Source: Pseudobdellovibrionaceae bacterium (GTDB lineage Bacteria > Bdellovibrionota > Bdellovibrionia > Bdellovibrionales > Bdellovibrionaceae). Taken from it: DNA of 64,000 nt. Both the position numbers and the translations under genes were made by a program. Below, one piece after another: positions 15,652-24,227 of this stretch; the stretch's first letter is position 1; every line of letters starts with the position of its first letter. The notes beneath the pieces were generated by a model. It ran no database searches, was not told where the DNA came from, and saw only the letters and a program-made list of their open reading frames with translations. Location of the stretch: NCBI GenBank assembly GCA_030158485.1, contig JAOASS010000016.1, positions 171,398 to 235,397 on the forward strand, in the 5' to 3' direction.

Positions 15652-16524
15652 TTACATGTTGTCAAAATTTAGTTTTTTTCCAATATGTTTGTCTGTTTTC
15701 CTTGGAATTCTTTTTTTCAATCGTATTGCAGGTGTGGTTGCACCTTTAACGGCTGCATGGGCGAGAGCTTTTTCGGATTTTATTTTATCTTCTGGTAAGT
15801 CAGGAATAAAAACTTTTTTGATTTGATCTTCGGAAAGTTCAGTCCATTCACCACGAGGCAAAGAACCGATTTTTAAACGTCCAATTGCAACACGTTGGAG
15901 CTTCATAACGTCGAAACCAATTTTTGCAAACATTTCTCGAATTTGGCGATTTTTACCTTCCGAAATAACAATTTTGTACCAGTCATATTTATCGGAAGAA
16001 TCAGGTCGTTTTATTTTTTCAACATGTCGAGCTTTTGCTTTTCCAGTTACAATTGAAACGCCCGTTAAAAGCTTATCGATATCTTTTCGTTCTGGTTTGC
16101 CACTGACTTTTACAAGATAAGATTTTGTCACTTCACCTTTGGGATGCATAACGCTGTTTGCATAATCCCCATCATTTGTTAAAAGGAGAAGACCTTCTGA
16201 TTCCCAATCCAAACGACCAATAGGGAAAATTCTTTCGGGGTATTTTTTGAAATAATCGATGACTGTTGGACGGCCTTCCGGGTCATTGAGTGTGGTCATC
16301 ACATTACGAGGCTTATGAAACATGACATAGACTTTATTATTACCAAAAGAAACGGGATGTCCATCAACGATGACTCTGTCTTTGCTGGGATTGATTTTGA
16401 CTCCCATTTCAAAAACTTTTTTTCCATTAACAAGAACTAATCCAAGTTCAATTAATCGATCGGCTTTGCGGCGGCTTGTAATACCGGCTTCTGAAAGGGC
16501 CTTATTGAGACGTACGGAATTCAT
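15652..16524 (-). CDS. RsuA/RluB-family rRNA pseudouridine synthase
   Basis: 290 residues. N-terminal S4 RNA-binding domain (VRLNKALSEAGITSRRKADR), then the catalytic domain with VMFHKPRNVMTT, FPIGRLDWESEGLLLLTNDG (Asp in GRLD is the catalytic residue), TKSYLVKVSGKP and EGKNRQIREMF. A basic tail of about 45 residues follows. It converts specific uridines of rRNA to pseudouridine, with RluB (23S U2605) as the best guess. 14 bases separate it from dsbD upstream. Confidence 0.9.
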   Translation of the reverse strand: MNSVRLNKALSEAGITSRRKADRLIELGLVLVNGKKVFEMGVKINPSKDRVIVDGHPVSFGNNKVYVMFHKPRNVMTTLNDPEGRPTVIDYFKKYPERIFPIGRLDWESEGLLLLTNDGDYANSVMHPKGEVTKSYLVKVSGKPERKDIDKLLTGVSIVTGKAKARHVEKIKRPDSSDKYDWYKIVISEGKNRQIREMFAKIGFDVMKLQRVAIGRLKIGSLPRGEWTELSEDQIKKVFIPDLPEDKIKSEKALAHAAVKGATTPAIRLKKRIPRKTDKHIGKKLNFDNM

Positions 16525-16538
16525 TTGTCCACTCCTGG

Positions 16539-18119
16539 TTAGCGCGAAATCACTTCGCTCATGCGCCGTAAAAACGGCTCAGGTGATTCATACTCGTTTA
16601 ATGTTAAATTCTCAAGCCATACTCCTTCCCGAGAGATAAAGATCACAGCAGGAAGGCCTCGGATGGAAAATTTTTCCATCCATTTTTGGGTTTCAGGGGT
16701 AACTTGAGTTGCATCGTATTTTAAAACAACAAATTCCTGGGCTTTGGCCAATACTTCGGCCGTTGAGAAAGTATTTTGTTCAAGTTCATGGCAGGCGGCA
16801 CACCAAACAGCCCAAAAATCAATCATGACAGGTTTTCCTGACTTTTTGGCTTGTGCTAGGGCTTCGTTTGTTAAAGGCTTCCAATCCAAAGCTGAAGTGC
16901 CAACTCGAGATTCATCTAAATGAGTTCGGTTTTTAAATTGGATTTGCTCCCATATAAGAGTCCCATAGTAAAAACTCACTCCTAAAACGACGAGTCCCAT
17001 AATTTTTTTAACATGAACCATCCACTGACCCGATCGGGGTAAAGCTTTGGAGAAAAAACCAAGGACTATAAAAATCATTCCAAGGCCAATAGCGTAAGTA
17101 AAGAGAAGCACAAAACCTAAAATCGGCTTTTGAGTCGTGCTGACCCATGCTAAAATAGCAACCAGAACGGGTCCTACGCAAGGACTCGCGACAACTCCAA
17201 AAAATAATCCTGAAATGAAAGCACCAGCGAATCTTCCCGTTCCCTTTTTGAGACTTTGATTCATTAAGAAAGCTGGAGGATTGATTTCAAAGAGACCAAA
17301 AAGACTAAGAGACATAACAAGAAGAATCAAAGCGACAACTGCCAAGACCCAAACTTGACTTAAAAGTGATCCGAACAAAAATCCAAATTGAGCGGCTGCA
17401 AGTCCCAAAATAGAAAAAGTAGTTGCGATACCTAAAACATAAATAATGGAAAAGAAGAGTTGTTCAGATTTTTTTCGGTTTTCAGCGCCTTGAGATAATA
17501 CAGCTAATGTAATGGGTACCATTGGGTAGACGCACGGAGTGAGACTTGTCAGTAAGCCCGCGACAAAAGCGATCAAAATTGAAAAGAAAATACTTTCAGA
17601 TAAGCTTTTTTTCAAAAGTTCTTGCAAATCCCAACCGAATAACGGTTTTGGCATTTCGCTTGTGCCGACAACGCTAAAATCGACCGATAATTTTTTTTTC
17701 ACAGGAAAAAGGCAAAATGTTTCACTGCAAGCCTGGTAAATCAGTTCGAAATTTAATTCAGACCCCACTATTTTTTGGGGGGCAATTAGTTCTATAACGA
17801 TTTCTCCTTTGTGAGAGATTCCTTCCCTATTTTTTTTTGAAAATTTATCAAACCATTTTTTGAGTGGACGTATTGTGAATTCCCCCATTTGAAAACCACT
17901 TTTTTCGTCAATTTTGATAAAGAATTGGTCGGCATAAGCGTGATATTCTGCTGGCAAAGTCATTTGAAGTATTAACTTAAGAGGCTGATGCGGTTTGATT
18001 TTATCAGGAACAAGTTGTGCCTGGACTTTGAGCGGATCTGGAAGCTTGTTTTCCCCGAATGTTGAAGTCGCAGTAAAAATAGAAATACAGAATAAGAGGA
18101 AAAGACTTTTTAAAATCAT
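16539..18119 (-). CDS. dsbD: DsbD: membrane thiol-disulfide reductant carrier
   Basis: 526 residues. A signal peptide is followed by a periplasmic alpha domain with the cysteine pair in QACSETFCLFP, then eight hydrophobic segments with the conserved cysteines in LTPCVYPMVPIT and SPCVGPVLVAIL, and a C-terminal thioredoxin domain with WAVWCAACHE. DsbD passes electrons from cytosolic thioredoxin to periplasmic disulfide isomerases and cytochrome maturation proteins. All three redox modules are present. It is slightly shorter than the E. coli protein (about 565). A further exported thioredoxin-type protein (20029-21645) is encoded nearby and may be a client. Confidence 0.94.
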   Translation of the reverse strand: MILKSLFLLFCISIFTATSTFGENKLPDPLKVQAQLVPDKIKPHQPLKLILQMTLPAEYHAYADQFFIKIDEKSGFQMGEFTIRPLKKWFDKFSKKNREGISHKGEIVIELIAPQKIVGSELNFELIYQACSETFCLFPVKKKLSVDFSVVGTSEMPKPLFGWDLQELLKKSLSESIFFSILIAFVAGLLTSLTPCVYPMVPITLAVLSQGAENRKKSEQLFFSIIYVLGIATTFSILGLAAAQFGFLFGSLLSQVWVLAVVALILLVMSLSLFGLFEINPPAFLMNQSLKKGTGRFAGAFISGLFFGVVASPCVGPVLVAILAWVSTTQKPILGFVLLFTYAIGLGMIFIVLGFFSKALPRSGQWMVHVKKIMGLVVLGVSFYYGTLIWEQIQFKNRTHLDESRVGTSALDWKPLTNEALAQAKKSGKPVMIDFWAVWCAACHELEQNTFSTAEVLAKAQEFVVLKYDATQVTPETQKWMEKFSIRGLPAVIFISREGVWLENLTLNEYESPEPFLRRMSEVISR

Positions 18120-18191
18120 GAGCTAATCTAACTCAAGGAGGGTCTTGACGACAAGAAATCTCGACTTCTGCCTAGATTCGGAACACTGCCT

Positions 18192-18218
18192 TTAATTCTG
18201 TCTGGTTTAAACCGATAG
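18192..18218 (+). promoter_or_regulatory. Sigma-28 (FliA)-like promoter before motA
   Basis: TTAA (18192-18195), then exactly 15 bases, then ACCGATAG (18211-18218). This is close to the flagellar sigma-28 consensus TAAA-N15-GCCGATAA. It ends 17 bases before the motA ATG, so the leader would be very short. Confidence 0.5.
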
Positions 18219-18235
18219 AGATCTTGAGGTTAACT

Positions 18236-19102
18236 ATGGGATTTGTCGGAATTATAGTTGTTTTTGCAATGGTGTTCGGTGGATTCGTCATCGCTGGTGG
18301 AAATATGTCCATCATTTTAAAAGCGGCTCCGATCGAGATGATGATCATCGGTGGTGCAGCTTTAGGTGCTTACATCATTGCTAACCCAATGAAAATTATC
18401 AAAATGGGTATAACCCTCAGTATAAAATCCATGACGGCGAAGGGGCCTCAGAAGCCGGATTATTTAGAGCTTCTTCAGCTTTTATTTCAACTTTTTCAGG
18501 TTTTTAGAAAAGAAGGTCCTCAAGGAGTAGAAAAGCATATTGAAAATCCTCAGCAATCTGAAATTTTTAAAGCTTATCCTGGTTTTATGAAAAACCATCA
18601 TGCTGTCCACTTTCTTTGTGACACTATGAAAATTACTCTATCGGCTGAGCTTTCTCCTTACGATGTAGATGATCTTTTGGGGAATGATATTAAAGCTATC
18701 CATTCGGAAGAACACTTAGCACAGCATGCGGTACAAGCTGTTGCAGATGGATTTCCTGGGTTAGGAATCGTCGCTGCGGTTTTGGGTATCGTTAAAACGA
18801 TGGGCCATTTAACTGAAGGTGTTGAAAAAATCGGAGCTCTCGTTGCGGGCGCCCTGGTTGGAACGATGTTGGGAGTTTTCGGTGCTTATGGCATGATAGG
18901 ACCTACTGCGACTAAAATGGCAGCAGATATTGAAGCAGAAGGTCGATACTTAGAAGCAATTAGACAAGCCATGGTAGCTCTTCAAAGAGGAGCGCCACCA
19001 CTTGTTTGTGTCGAGTATGCAAGACGATCTATCATGCCTGAAGAGCGACCTACTTTTGAAGAGATGGATCAATCAACTAAAAATATTAAAAAAGCAGCTT
19101 AA
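18236..19102 (+). CDS. motA: MotA flagellar stator protein
   Basis: 288 residues from the ATG at 18236, chosen because GAGG lies six bases upstream. Four membrane segments are visible: two at the N-terminus (GFVGIIVVFAMVFGGFVIAG and the next, IEMMIIGGAALGAYIIA) and two after the cytoplasmic loop (FPGLGIVAAVLGIVKTMG, LVAGALVGTMLGVFGAYGMIG). The cytoplasmic loop carries the charged residues that touch FliG. With MotB it forms the proton-driven stator. Followed by motB after 23 bases. Confidence 0.96.
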   Translation: MGFVGIIVVFAMVFGGFVIAGGNMSIILKAAPIEMMIIGGAALGAYIIANPMKIIKMGITLSIKSMTAKGPQKPDYLELLQLLFQLFQVFRKEGPQGVEKHIENPQQSEIFKAYPGFMKNHHAVHFLCDTMKITLSAELSPYDVDDLLGNDIKAIHSEEHLAQHAVQAVADGFPGLGIVAAVLGIVKTMGHLTEGVEKIGALVAGALVGTMLGVFGAYGMIGPTATKMAADIEAEGRYLEAIRQAMVALQRGAPPLVCVEYARRSIMPEERPTFEEMDQSTKNIKKAA

Positions 19103-19125
19103 ATAAAAGAAAGTAGTATAGAAAA

Positions 19126-20025
19126 GTGGCTAAAGAAAAACCCATAATCGTTATAAAAAAAATCACAATCGCAGGTGGCGGACACCATGGTGGTTCTTGG
19201 AAGGTGGCACTTGCAGACTTCATGACAGCGATGATGGCGTTTTTTCTTGTGATGTGGCTTCTAGGTCAAAGTGATGAAACTAAAAAAGCTGTTTCGGATT
19301 ATTTTTCAACTCCTTCAATTATTGAGTATAATTTTTCAAACTATGGCGTGGAACTGACTTTAGAAAAACTATTTTTAGATCTATTGAATGAGCCGTTAAA
19401 AGCGTTTCAGAGTTTTTTGGAGCCTATTGATACAACACCAAACTTATTGGATACGGGATCGCAAAAAGTTGTTATTTCGAGTTTAGCAGACCAGTTAGGT
19501 GAGCTTGCTAAAAACGTACAAGTCAGCCAAGATGGTTTCGATTTTGATATTCCTGATAACCTACTTTTCATTCGTGGAACGTCAATACCGACTCCGGAAT
19601 ATATTTTTATTATGGATAAAATCAAAGGAATTACAACGGGACTTTCGGATGCAGAAATCAAAGTGGTATCTGCTATGTTTACACAAAGTGTAAGAAGTCA
19701 GTCAGAAATCGAAGCAAAAAAAATTGCTTCTCAAAGATTAGATCTGATTCGGAATAAAATTTCATCAAGCATTGAAAATACATCTTCGACAGTTGTTGGC
19801 AGCATCAATGTCAGAGACAAAAAAGGTGAAATAGAGCCCAGCAAGCTGATTGGGTTTATCAAGTTAAGTATTCGACAGAAAGCTATTAAAACCGATGGAT
19901 CGCAAGCTCGTAAGCTGGAAGCGATGTTTGGTGAAAAGCAGAATATGAATGTCTACGAAGACTACGTTCAACAAGTGACTTCAAAGAAAAAACAAATTCA
20001 GCCACAACAAAAACGAACTGAGTAA
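19126..20025 (+). CDS. motB: MotB-like stator protein with divergent C-terminal domain
   Basis: 299 residues with a GTG start. The N-terminus is canonical: GSWKVALADFMTAMMAFFLVMWLLG has the single helix with the proton-binding Asp (ALADF). The C-terminal half should be an OmpA-like peptidoglycan-binding domain. Its beginning is there (DNLLFIRGTSIPTPEYIFIMDKI), but the usual G-H-T-D stretch and the LSxxRA signature are not, being replaced by AMFTQSVRSQSE and IASQRLDLIR. The tail is basic and Gln-rich. It should pair with MotA, but how it grips the wall is unclear. Confidence 0.88.
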   Translation: MAKEKPIIVIKKITIAGGGHHGGSWKVALADFMTAMMAFFLVMWLLGQSDETKKAVSDYFSTPSIIEYNFSNYGVELTLEKLFLDLLNEPLKAFQSFLEPIDTTPNLLDTGSQKVVISSLADQLGELAKNVQVSQDGFDFDIPDNLLFIRGTSIPTPEYIFIMDKIKGITTGLSDAEIKVVSAMFTQSVRSQSEIEAKKIASQRLDLIRNKISSSIENTSSTVVGSINVRDKKGEIEPSKLIGFIKLSIRQKAIKTDGSQARKLEAMFGEKQNMNVYEDYVQQVTSKKKQIQPQQKRTE

Positions 20026-20028
20026 TGT

Positions 20029-21645
20029 CTAAAGTGTCTGACTGAGATTTTCAAGTTTTCCCTTGATAGTCTTTAAATCAGAAAAATTAATTTCATTACG
20101 ATTCAAGTAGCGCGAGATCAATTTCTTAGCGTGGTCTTTTTTATTAGAACTGACATAAGCTTTGGCAAGAGTCTCAACAACAAAAAACTCATTAATTCCA
20201 TAGGAATTCTTAAGGGCATTTTCTCCGGTCTGAATTGCTTCTTCATATTTTTTGAGCTCGAAAAGAATACGCATTTTTCGTCTTAGCAGGTCTCCATCTT
20301 GGTTTTTAGTTTGAAGTAAACCATTCACAAGATTGAGTGCTTTTTCAAAATTTTCAGCTTTTATCATAGCTGTTAAAAGTCTTAAAGAAGCTCCTGGTGT
20401 ATGCGCATTAATTTTATATTTTTCACCTTGGGTGATTACATTTTCCCAAGATTTTTTGGAGTTCAAATCCGCTAGTTCTGAGGTTTCAGCATTTATCATG
20501 GCGATATAGAATCCTTCTAAATCAGTGTATTCTCCTATGAAATCTGTTGAAATCGCTGATTTAAGTGCCGTTTCATCATTCAAAAGTTTTTGGGTTAAAA
20601 TTTCAGATTCTTGCGCTCGAATTTTAATTTCTTTACTATTTTTATCTAAAACACTGACTAGATTCATTCTCCAAACAAGTGATTGAGAGCTTTCGGGGTT
20701 ACTTTCTATGGCTTTAATTAAGGTTTGAATTTGATACTTTTTATTTGAAGGATCTTTTTTATACAGACTTTCGGCTTCGGCCACTTTTGCAAACCAGTAT
20801 TCGCGCGGAAAGGGGTTCATTGTTTCCATCAGTGCAATTGCTTTTGAGTGCTGGTCTGAAAAGAAATATCTCTTGGCTAATCTTATTTTGATTTCTGGAG
20901 TCAGTTCTTTTGTTTCTAGTTCTTCGATAGCTTCTGGATAGTTTTTAATTTCATTTATTACTTCGTTGATAAAGCTCATGGGTTGGAAATCATAGAAGCG
21001 AGTGATTTCTTTTCCCGCTGGCGTCAAAAAGAGGATAGTTGGAACACCTTTTACATTATACTTATCTTTGATCACGAAACTTGAGAACTGATCAATATCG
21101 ACTTTGATTTTAACATAAGATTTGGTTAAATTTTTAAACTTTTTATCAGTCAAAATTTCGTTTTCAAGACGAACGCAAGCAGGGCACCAACGTGCCCCGA
21201 AATTAGCAAGAATTATTTTGTTTTCATTTTTTGCATTTTTTAATGCGGTATCAAAATCATCCAGAATAAATCCATGAAGATTTATTTTTCGATTACTTTG
21301 AGTTTTGATTTTTGGTTTTGAAAAAATTCCTTTTGAGCCTAATGATATCGAATGCATATCACAAAAAGTCACCTTGTCATCACAAACATATAAATAGGCC
21401 ATTCCAGAAGTTATGTCTTTTTGAAGATTTTCGAACTTTATTGTTCGCGGTAAAAAAGTGTTAGGTTTAATAAACTTTTCTTGAAGTTGAATTCCGTTTG
21501 GAGCTTTGTCATTAAAGTGAAAACCTGGGTTAAGATTGGCAGAAAATGAATTGGCTTGAAAAGAAGTTTTAAGAGCCTTTGCACTTCTGAGTTCAGGAGC
21601 CGCCCATGCGATTTGAATAAAGCTAACAAAAATCAATAGTTTCAT
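20029..21645 (-). CDS. Exported thioredoxin-domain protein with TPR-like C-terminus
   Basis: 538 residues with a signal peptide (MKLLIFVSFIQIAWAAPE). Residues 20-125 form a beta-rich part with a cysteine pair (VCDDKVTFCDM). Residues 130-235 are a thioredoxin fold with FGARWCPACVRLE as active site and GVPTILFL with the cis-proline. Residues 245-538 are helical repeats of TPR type (for example EREYWFAKVAEAESLY-like and ALNLVNGLLQTK). Probably a periplasmic disulfide exchange protein that binds partners through the TPR part. DsbD (16539) is a plausible electron donor. Its stop lies three bases from the motB stop. Confidence 0.82.
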   Translation of the reverse strand: MKLLIFVSFIQIAWAAPELRSAKALKTSFQANSFSANLNPGFHFNDKAPNGIQLQEKFIKPNTFLPRTIKFENLQKDITSGMAYLYVCDDKVTFCDMHSISLGSKGIFSKPKIKTQSNRKINLHGFILDDFDTALKNAKNENKIILANFGARWCPACVRLENEILTDKKFKNLTKSYVKIKVDIDQFSSFVIKDKYNVKGVPTILFLTPAGKEITRFYDFQPMSFINEVINEIKNYPEAIEELETKELTPEIKIRLAKRYFFSDQHSKAIALMETMNPFPREYWFAKVAEAESLYKKDPSNKKYQIQTLIKAIESNPESSQSLVWRMNLVSVLDKNSKEIKIRAQESEILTQKLLNDETALKSAISTDFIGEYTDLEGFYIAMINAETSELADLNSKKSWENVITQGEKYKINAHTPGASLRLLTAMIKAENFEKALNLVNGLLQTKNQDGDLLRRKMRILFELKKYEEAIQTGENALKNSYGINEFFVVETLAKAYVSSNKKDHAKKLISRYLNRNEINFSDLKTIKGKLENLSQTL

Positions 21646-21723
21646 GCCTATTTCTCCTATGCTGGGGAACTTAGCACAAAAATCTGGGCGGAAACAAATC
21701 GAATCTAGAGTTTTTAAAGGGAA

Positions 21724-22425
21724 TTAGAACCCAACAGTGGCACTTAAAATAAAAGCAAGTTCGCCTTGATCTTTAATTTCACCAGTCGCAGTCGTCATGG
21801 AAAGACTTCCCATAAGAACAAAGTCTTTCGCTTTTGTTCCAAGGCCTGTTCGAATATCAAAATAACTCGTGATACCTTCAGCTTCAGGCATTGTATAGCC
21901 GGCGTGATTAGTCCAAATGTATTCATTCCAAACAACTGCGTCTTTACCAGCTCCAGCATACGTCGCTTTTTGGCCCGTTCCTTCCCAGTTGCTTTCCATG
22001 TCATAAATGATTTTCCAACCCCAAAAGTCAAAATGTAAACCCACTGTATTTCCACTTCTATCGTTGTCTTTGTAGTACTTGTTTTCGCTATAAAGGATAT
22101 TCATTTTTGCATTCTGTGAAAAGTCGACTTTTACATCTGCATTTGCTTTGAGCCAAAAGTGAGTTGTCGGCGTAGATTCGTATCTGACATTAGCTCCCCA
22201 AAGTCCCATCCTGAACTGCGAACCAAAGTTGAACCAAAAATCTGTTTGTAGTCCGGGATCACCTTTTGTTTGCGTAAGACCTTTTTCGACAAAGTTACTG
22301 GCCAATGTCGCCGCGCCCGTGAGTCGATAAGTGGGTTGAGTTGACGCTCCACTTGATTGAGCTAAAGCGTTCGTTGTGCTGAAAAGGAAAGTTGTTAGAA
22401 TAAGGAATTTTTTTTTATTAATCAT
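21724..22425 (-). CDS. TorF-type putative porin (TIGR02001-like outer-membrane protein)
   Basis: 233 residues with a signal peptide ending in ALAQ. TYRLTGAATLASNFVEKGLTQ followed by DPGLQTDFWFNFGS and a string of amphipathic strands fits the TIGR02001/TorF family of barrel proteins, in which the start TGxxxLxSxYxxRGxSxT is typical. The chain ends FILSATVGF, with the terminal Phe expected for outer-membrane insertion. The transported solute is not known. Divergent from the exonuclease gene with 47 bases between. Confidence 0.75.
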   Translation of the reverse strand: MINKKKFLILTTFLFSTTNALAQSSGASTQPTYRLTGAATLASNFVEKGLTQTKGDPGLQTDFWFNFGSQFRMGLWGANVRYESTPTTHFWLKANADVKVDFSQNAKMNILYSENKYYKDNDRSGNTVGLHFDFWGWKIIYDMESNWEGTGQKATYAGAGKDAVVWNEYIWTNHAGYTMPEAEGITSYFDIRTGLGTKAKDFVLMGSLSMTTATGEIKDQGELAFILSATVGF

Positions 22426-22472
22426 GATGATATTAGTTTGACTAAAGATACAGAGAAAAACAATAAAGAGAC

Positions 22473-23306
22473 ATGGATCGAACTCGACTTTGGACAGAAT
22501 ACCCTCTTATTGGCTTTGATACTGAAACAAGTGGAGCTTATCCAGTTGGGAATGACATTGTCGAATTTGGTGCTGTTAAATGGTTTCAAGGAAAAGAAGT
22601 AGATCGTCTTCAAATTTTAATCAAACCAAGAGAGCCAATGGGGGATTTTGTCATCGGAATTCATGGAATTACGAACGAAATGGTTGAAAATGCACCCCCT
22701 ATAAAAGATGTAATCGGTAAAATTCATGATTTTTTTAAAAATGGCATAGGAATAGCTCATCACGCTCCGTTCGATATGGGATTTATTTCATTTGAATTTG
22801 AAAGACATGGGTTTCCGCTGCCTTCAACGCCAGTTTTTTGTACAAGTCTTTTATCAAGAAAGTTGATTCACGGAACAGAGAATCACAAACTTCAAACTCT
22901 CGTGAAACATCTTGGAATTGATGGTGGGTCAGCCCATCGAGCAACGGATGATGCAAACGCATGTTTGCAATTGGGGCTTAAGTGTTTAGGCTTGTTAAAC
23001 AATTATTCCATTCAAAAAGTTCAAGAGCTTCAAGGCAAAAAAATTGAATGGGCTTACTATAGTTTGGCATTTCAGCAATCGATGGCAGCGCAAGTTATTC
23101 GAGAAGCTTTACTGAAAAAAAAGAATGTGGAAATTATTTACGAAAAAGGGTCTAAGTCGGGGAAGTTAAGACCTATTCAACCACTTGGTATCGTTCGAAA
23201 CCCAGACGGTGATTACATAGCTGCTATTTGTCTATTGGATCATCAGAAGAAAAGGTTTTATTTACAACACTTGAAGGAAGCTGCGATTCTTGAGGCGACG
23301 ATTTAA
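22473..23306 (+). CDS. DEDDh 3'-5' exonuclease with C-terminal WYL-like domain
   Basis: 277 residues. Residues 10-180 are a DnaQ-type exonuclease: GFDTETSG (D16, E18), HAPFDMGF, and HRATDDANA (His plus Asp of the DEDDh set), with IHGITNEMV typical of the epsilon family. Residues 205-277 read ALLKKKNVEIIYEK, RPIQPLGIVRNPDGDYIAA, then KKRFYLQHLKEAAIL, which is the strand pattern of a WYL ligand-binding domain. The family of the front part is sure, the WYL call is moderate. It may trim DNA in repair or defence under control of a bound ligand. The last 83 bases overlap lspA on the other strand. Confidence 0.85.
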   Translation: MDRTRLWTEYPLIGFDTETSGAYPVGNDIVEFGAVKWFQGKEVDRLQILIKPREPMGDFVIGIHGITNEMVENAPPIKDVIGKIHDFFKNGIGIAHHAPFDMGFISFEFERHGFPLPSTPVFCTSLLSRKLIHGTENHKLQTLVKHLGIDGGSAHRATDDANACLQLGLKCLGLLNNYSIQKVQELQGKKIEWAYYSLAFQQSMAAQVIREALLKKKNVEIIYEKGSKSGKLRPIQPLGIVRNPDGDYIAAICLLDHQKKRFYLQHLKEAAILEATI

Positions 23307-24192
23307 GGCTATGGTAAGTTTCTGAAATTTGAACTGCAAGTGGCTCGAGATGTTGAAACTCATCGTTTTTTCGAACTTTAAAAATCACTTTTTTACCGGT
23401 CATCGTTTCTCTTAGAAATTTTTCAAAAGCATAAATCGGTCCGGCTATACGATGAGAAAAAACTCCTCCTAAAATATAGACAAGTAATGAAAAGCCAAAC
23501 CCTAAACAAAGTATGAGTAAAACAAAAGGTCGTACAAATTTTTGTACGATTTGTTGATTTGCAGCAGTGAGCTCTTGGAGAGTAACACGCAAATAAGTGT
23601 AACAGAATACAACAAATATTCCTGTTAAAATGAGGCTAATTGCAGCTAAGAAAAAGCTAAACCTTTTTTGAAATGGAGCGTTAACCCAAAACGACTTGCG
23701 AGAATTTTTTTCCGGCCAAAGAGTGTGTCCTTCTCGAATGAAGAAATAAAGAATAAGTGAGTAGCCGATCCATTGAACAATATCTGCAACGTTAAAAATA
23801 GGGGAAACGTAAGTTCCATAGTTGATTTTAATAAAGTCGATAACCGCGCCGTAGCGAACTCTGTCTAGAACGTTTCCTAGAATACCACCAAGCAAAATTG
23901 AAAGTCCTATTCGAAGTTTCATATGATGACCAGGCGTCAGGTATTGAAATAGAAAAAAAACGCCTACAATCAGAGCGCCAAATGTGGATAATGAAACAAT
24001 TCTAAGTGTTGGAGGCAGATCTGAGAACAGTCCTAGCATCGCACCATGATTAAAGATCATATAAAAAGGACCAAAGGGCCCTTCTCTATTATTTGTAAAA
24101 CTCAGCGCTAGACTTTTTGTAAACCAATCCAACAGAATAAGAAGTGGAATGGGAATGTAGACAATAATCCAATCTTTACGAGTCATGTTCAT
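23224..24192 (-). CDS. lspA: Signal peptidase II (LspA) fused to a two-helix HAMP module
   Basis: 322 residues, about twice the usual LspA length (about 160). Residues 1-160 are LspA: LLDWFTKS, IFNHGAMLGLF, GGILGNVLDRVRYGAVIDF (catalytic D119) and FNVADIVQWIG (catalytic D137), with four membrane segments. Residues 177-242 add two more membrane helices. Residues 243-295 have SHRIAGPIYAFEKFLR and RKNDEFQHLEPLA, as in HAMP signal-relay domains. It cleaves lipoprotein signal peptides in the inner membrane. The role of the HAMP part is unknown. The frame is continuous, and the 3' end overlaps the exonuclease gene by 83 bases. Confidence 0.9.
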   Translation of the reverse strand: MNMTRKDWIIVYIPIPLLILLDWFTKSLALSFTNNREGPFGPFYMIFNHGAMLGLFSDLPPTLRIVSLSTFGALIVGVFFLFQYLTPGHHMKLRIGLSILLGGILGNVLDRVRYGAVIDFIKINYGTYVSPIFNVADIVQWIGYSLILYFFIREGHTLWPEKNSRKSFWVNAPFQKRFSFFLAAISLILTGIFVVFCYTYLRVTLQELTAANQQIVQKFVRPFVLLILCLGFGFSLLVYILGGVFSHRIAGPIYAFEKFLRETMTGKKVIFKVRKNDEFQHLEPLAVQISETYHSLKSSPQESQLPSSVVNKTFSSDDPIDK

Positions 24193-24227
24193 TGGATTAC
24201 CGTAATTCTTTTTCAGGAGGATGGCTA

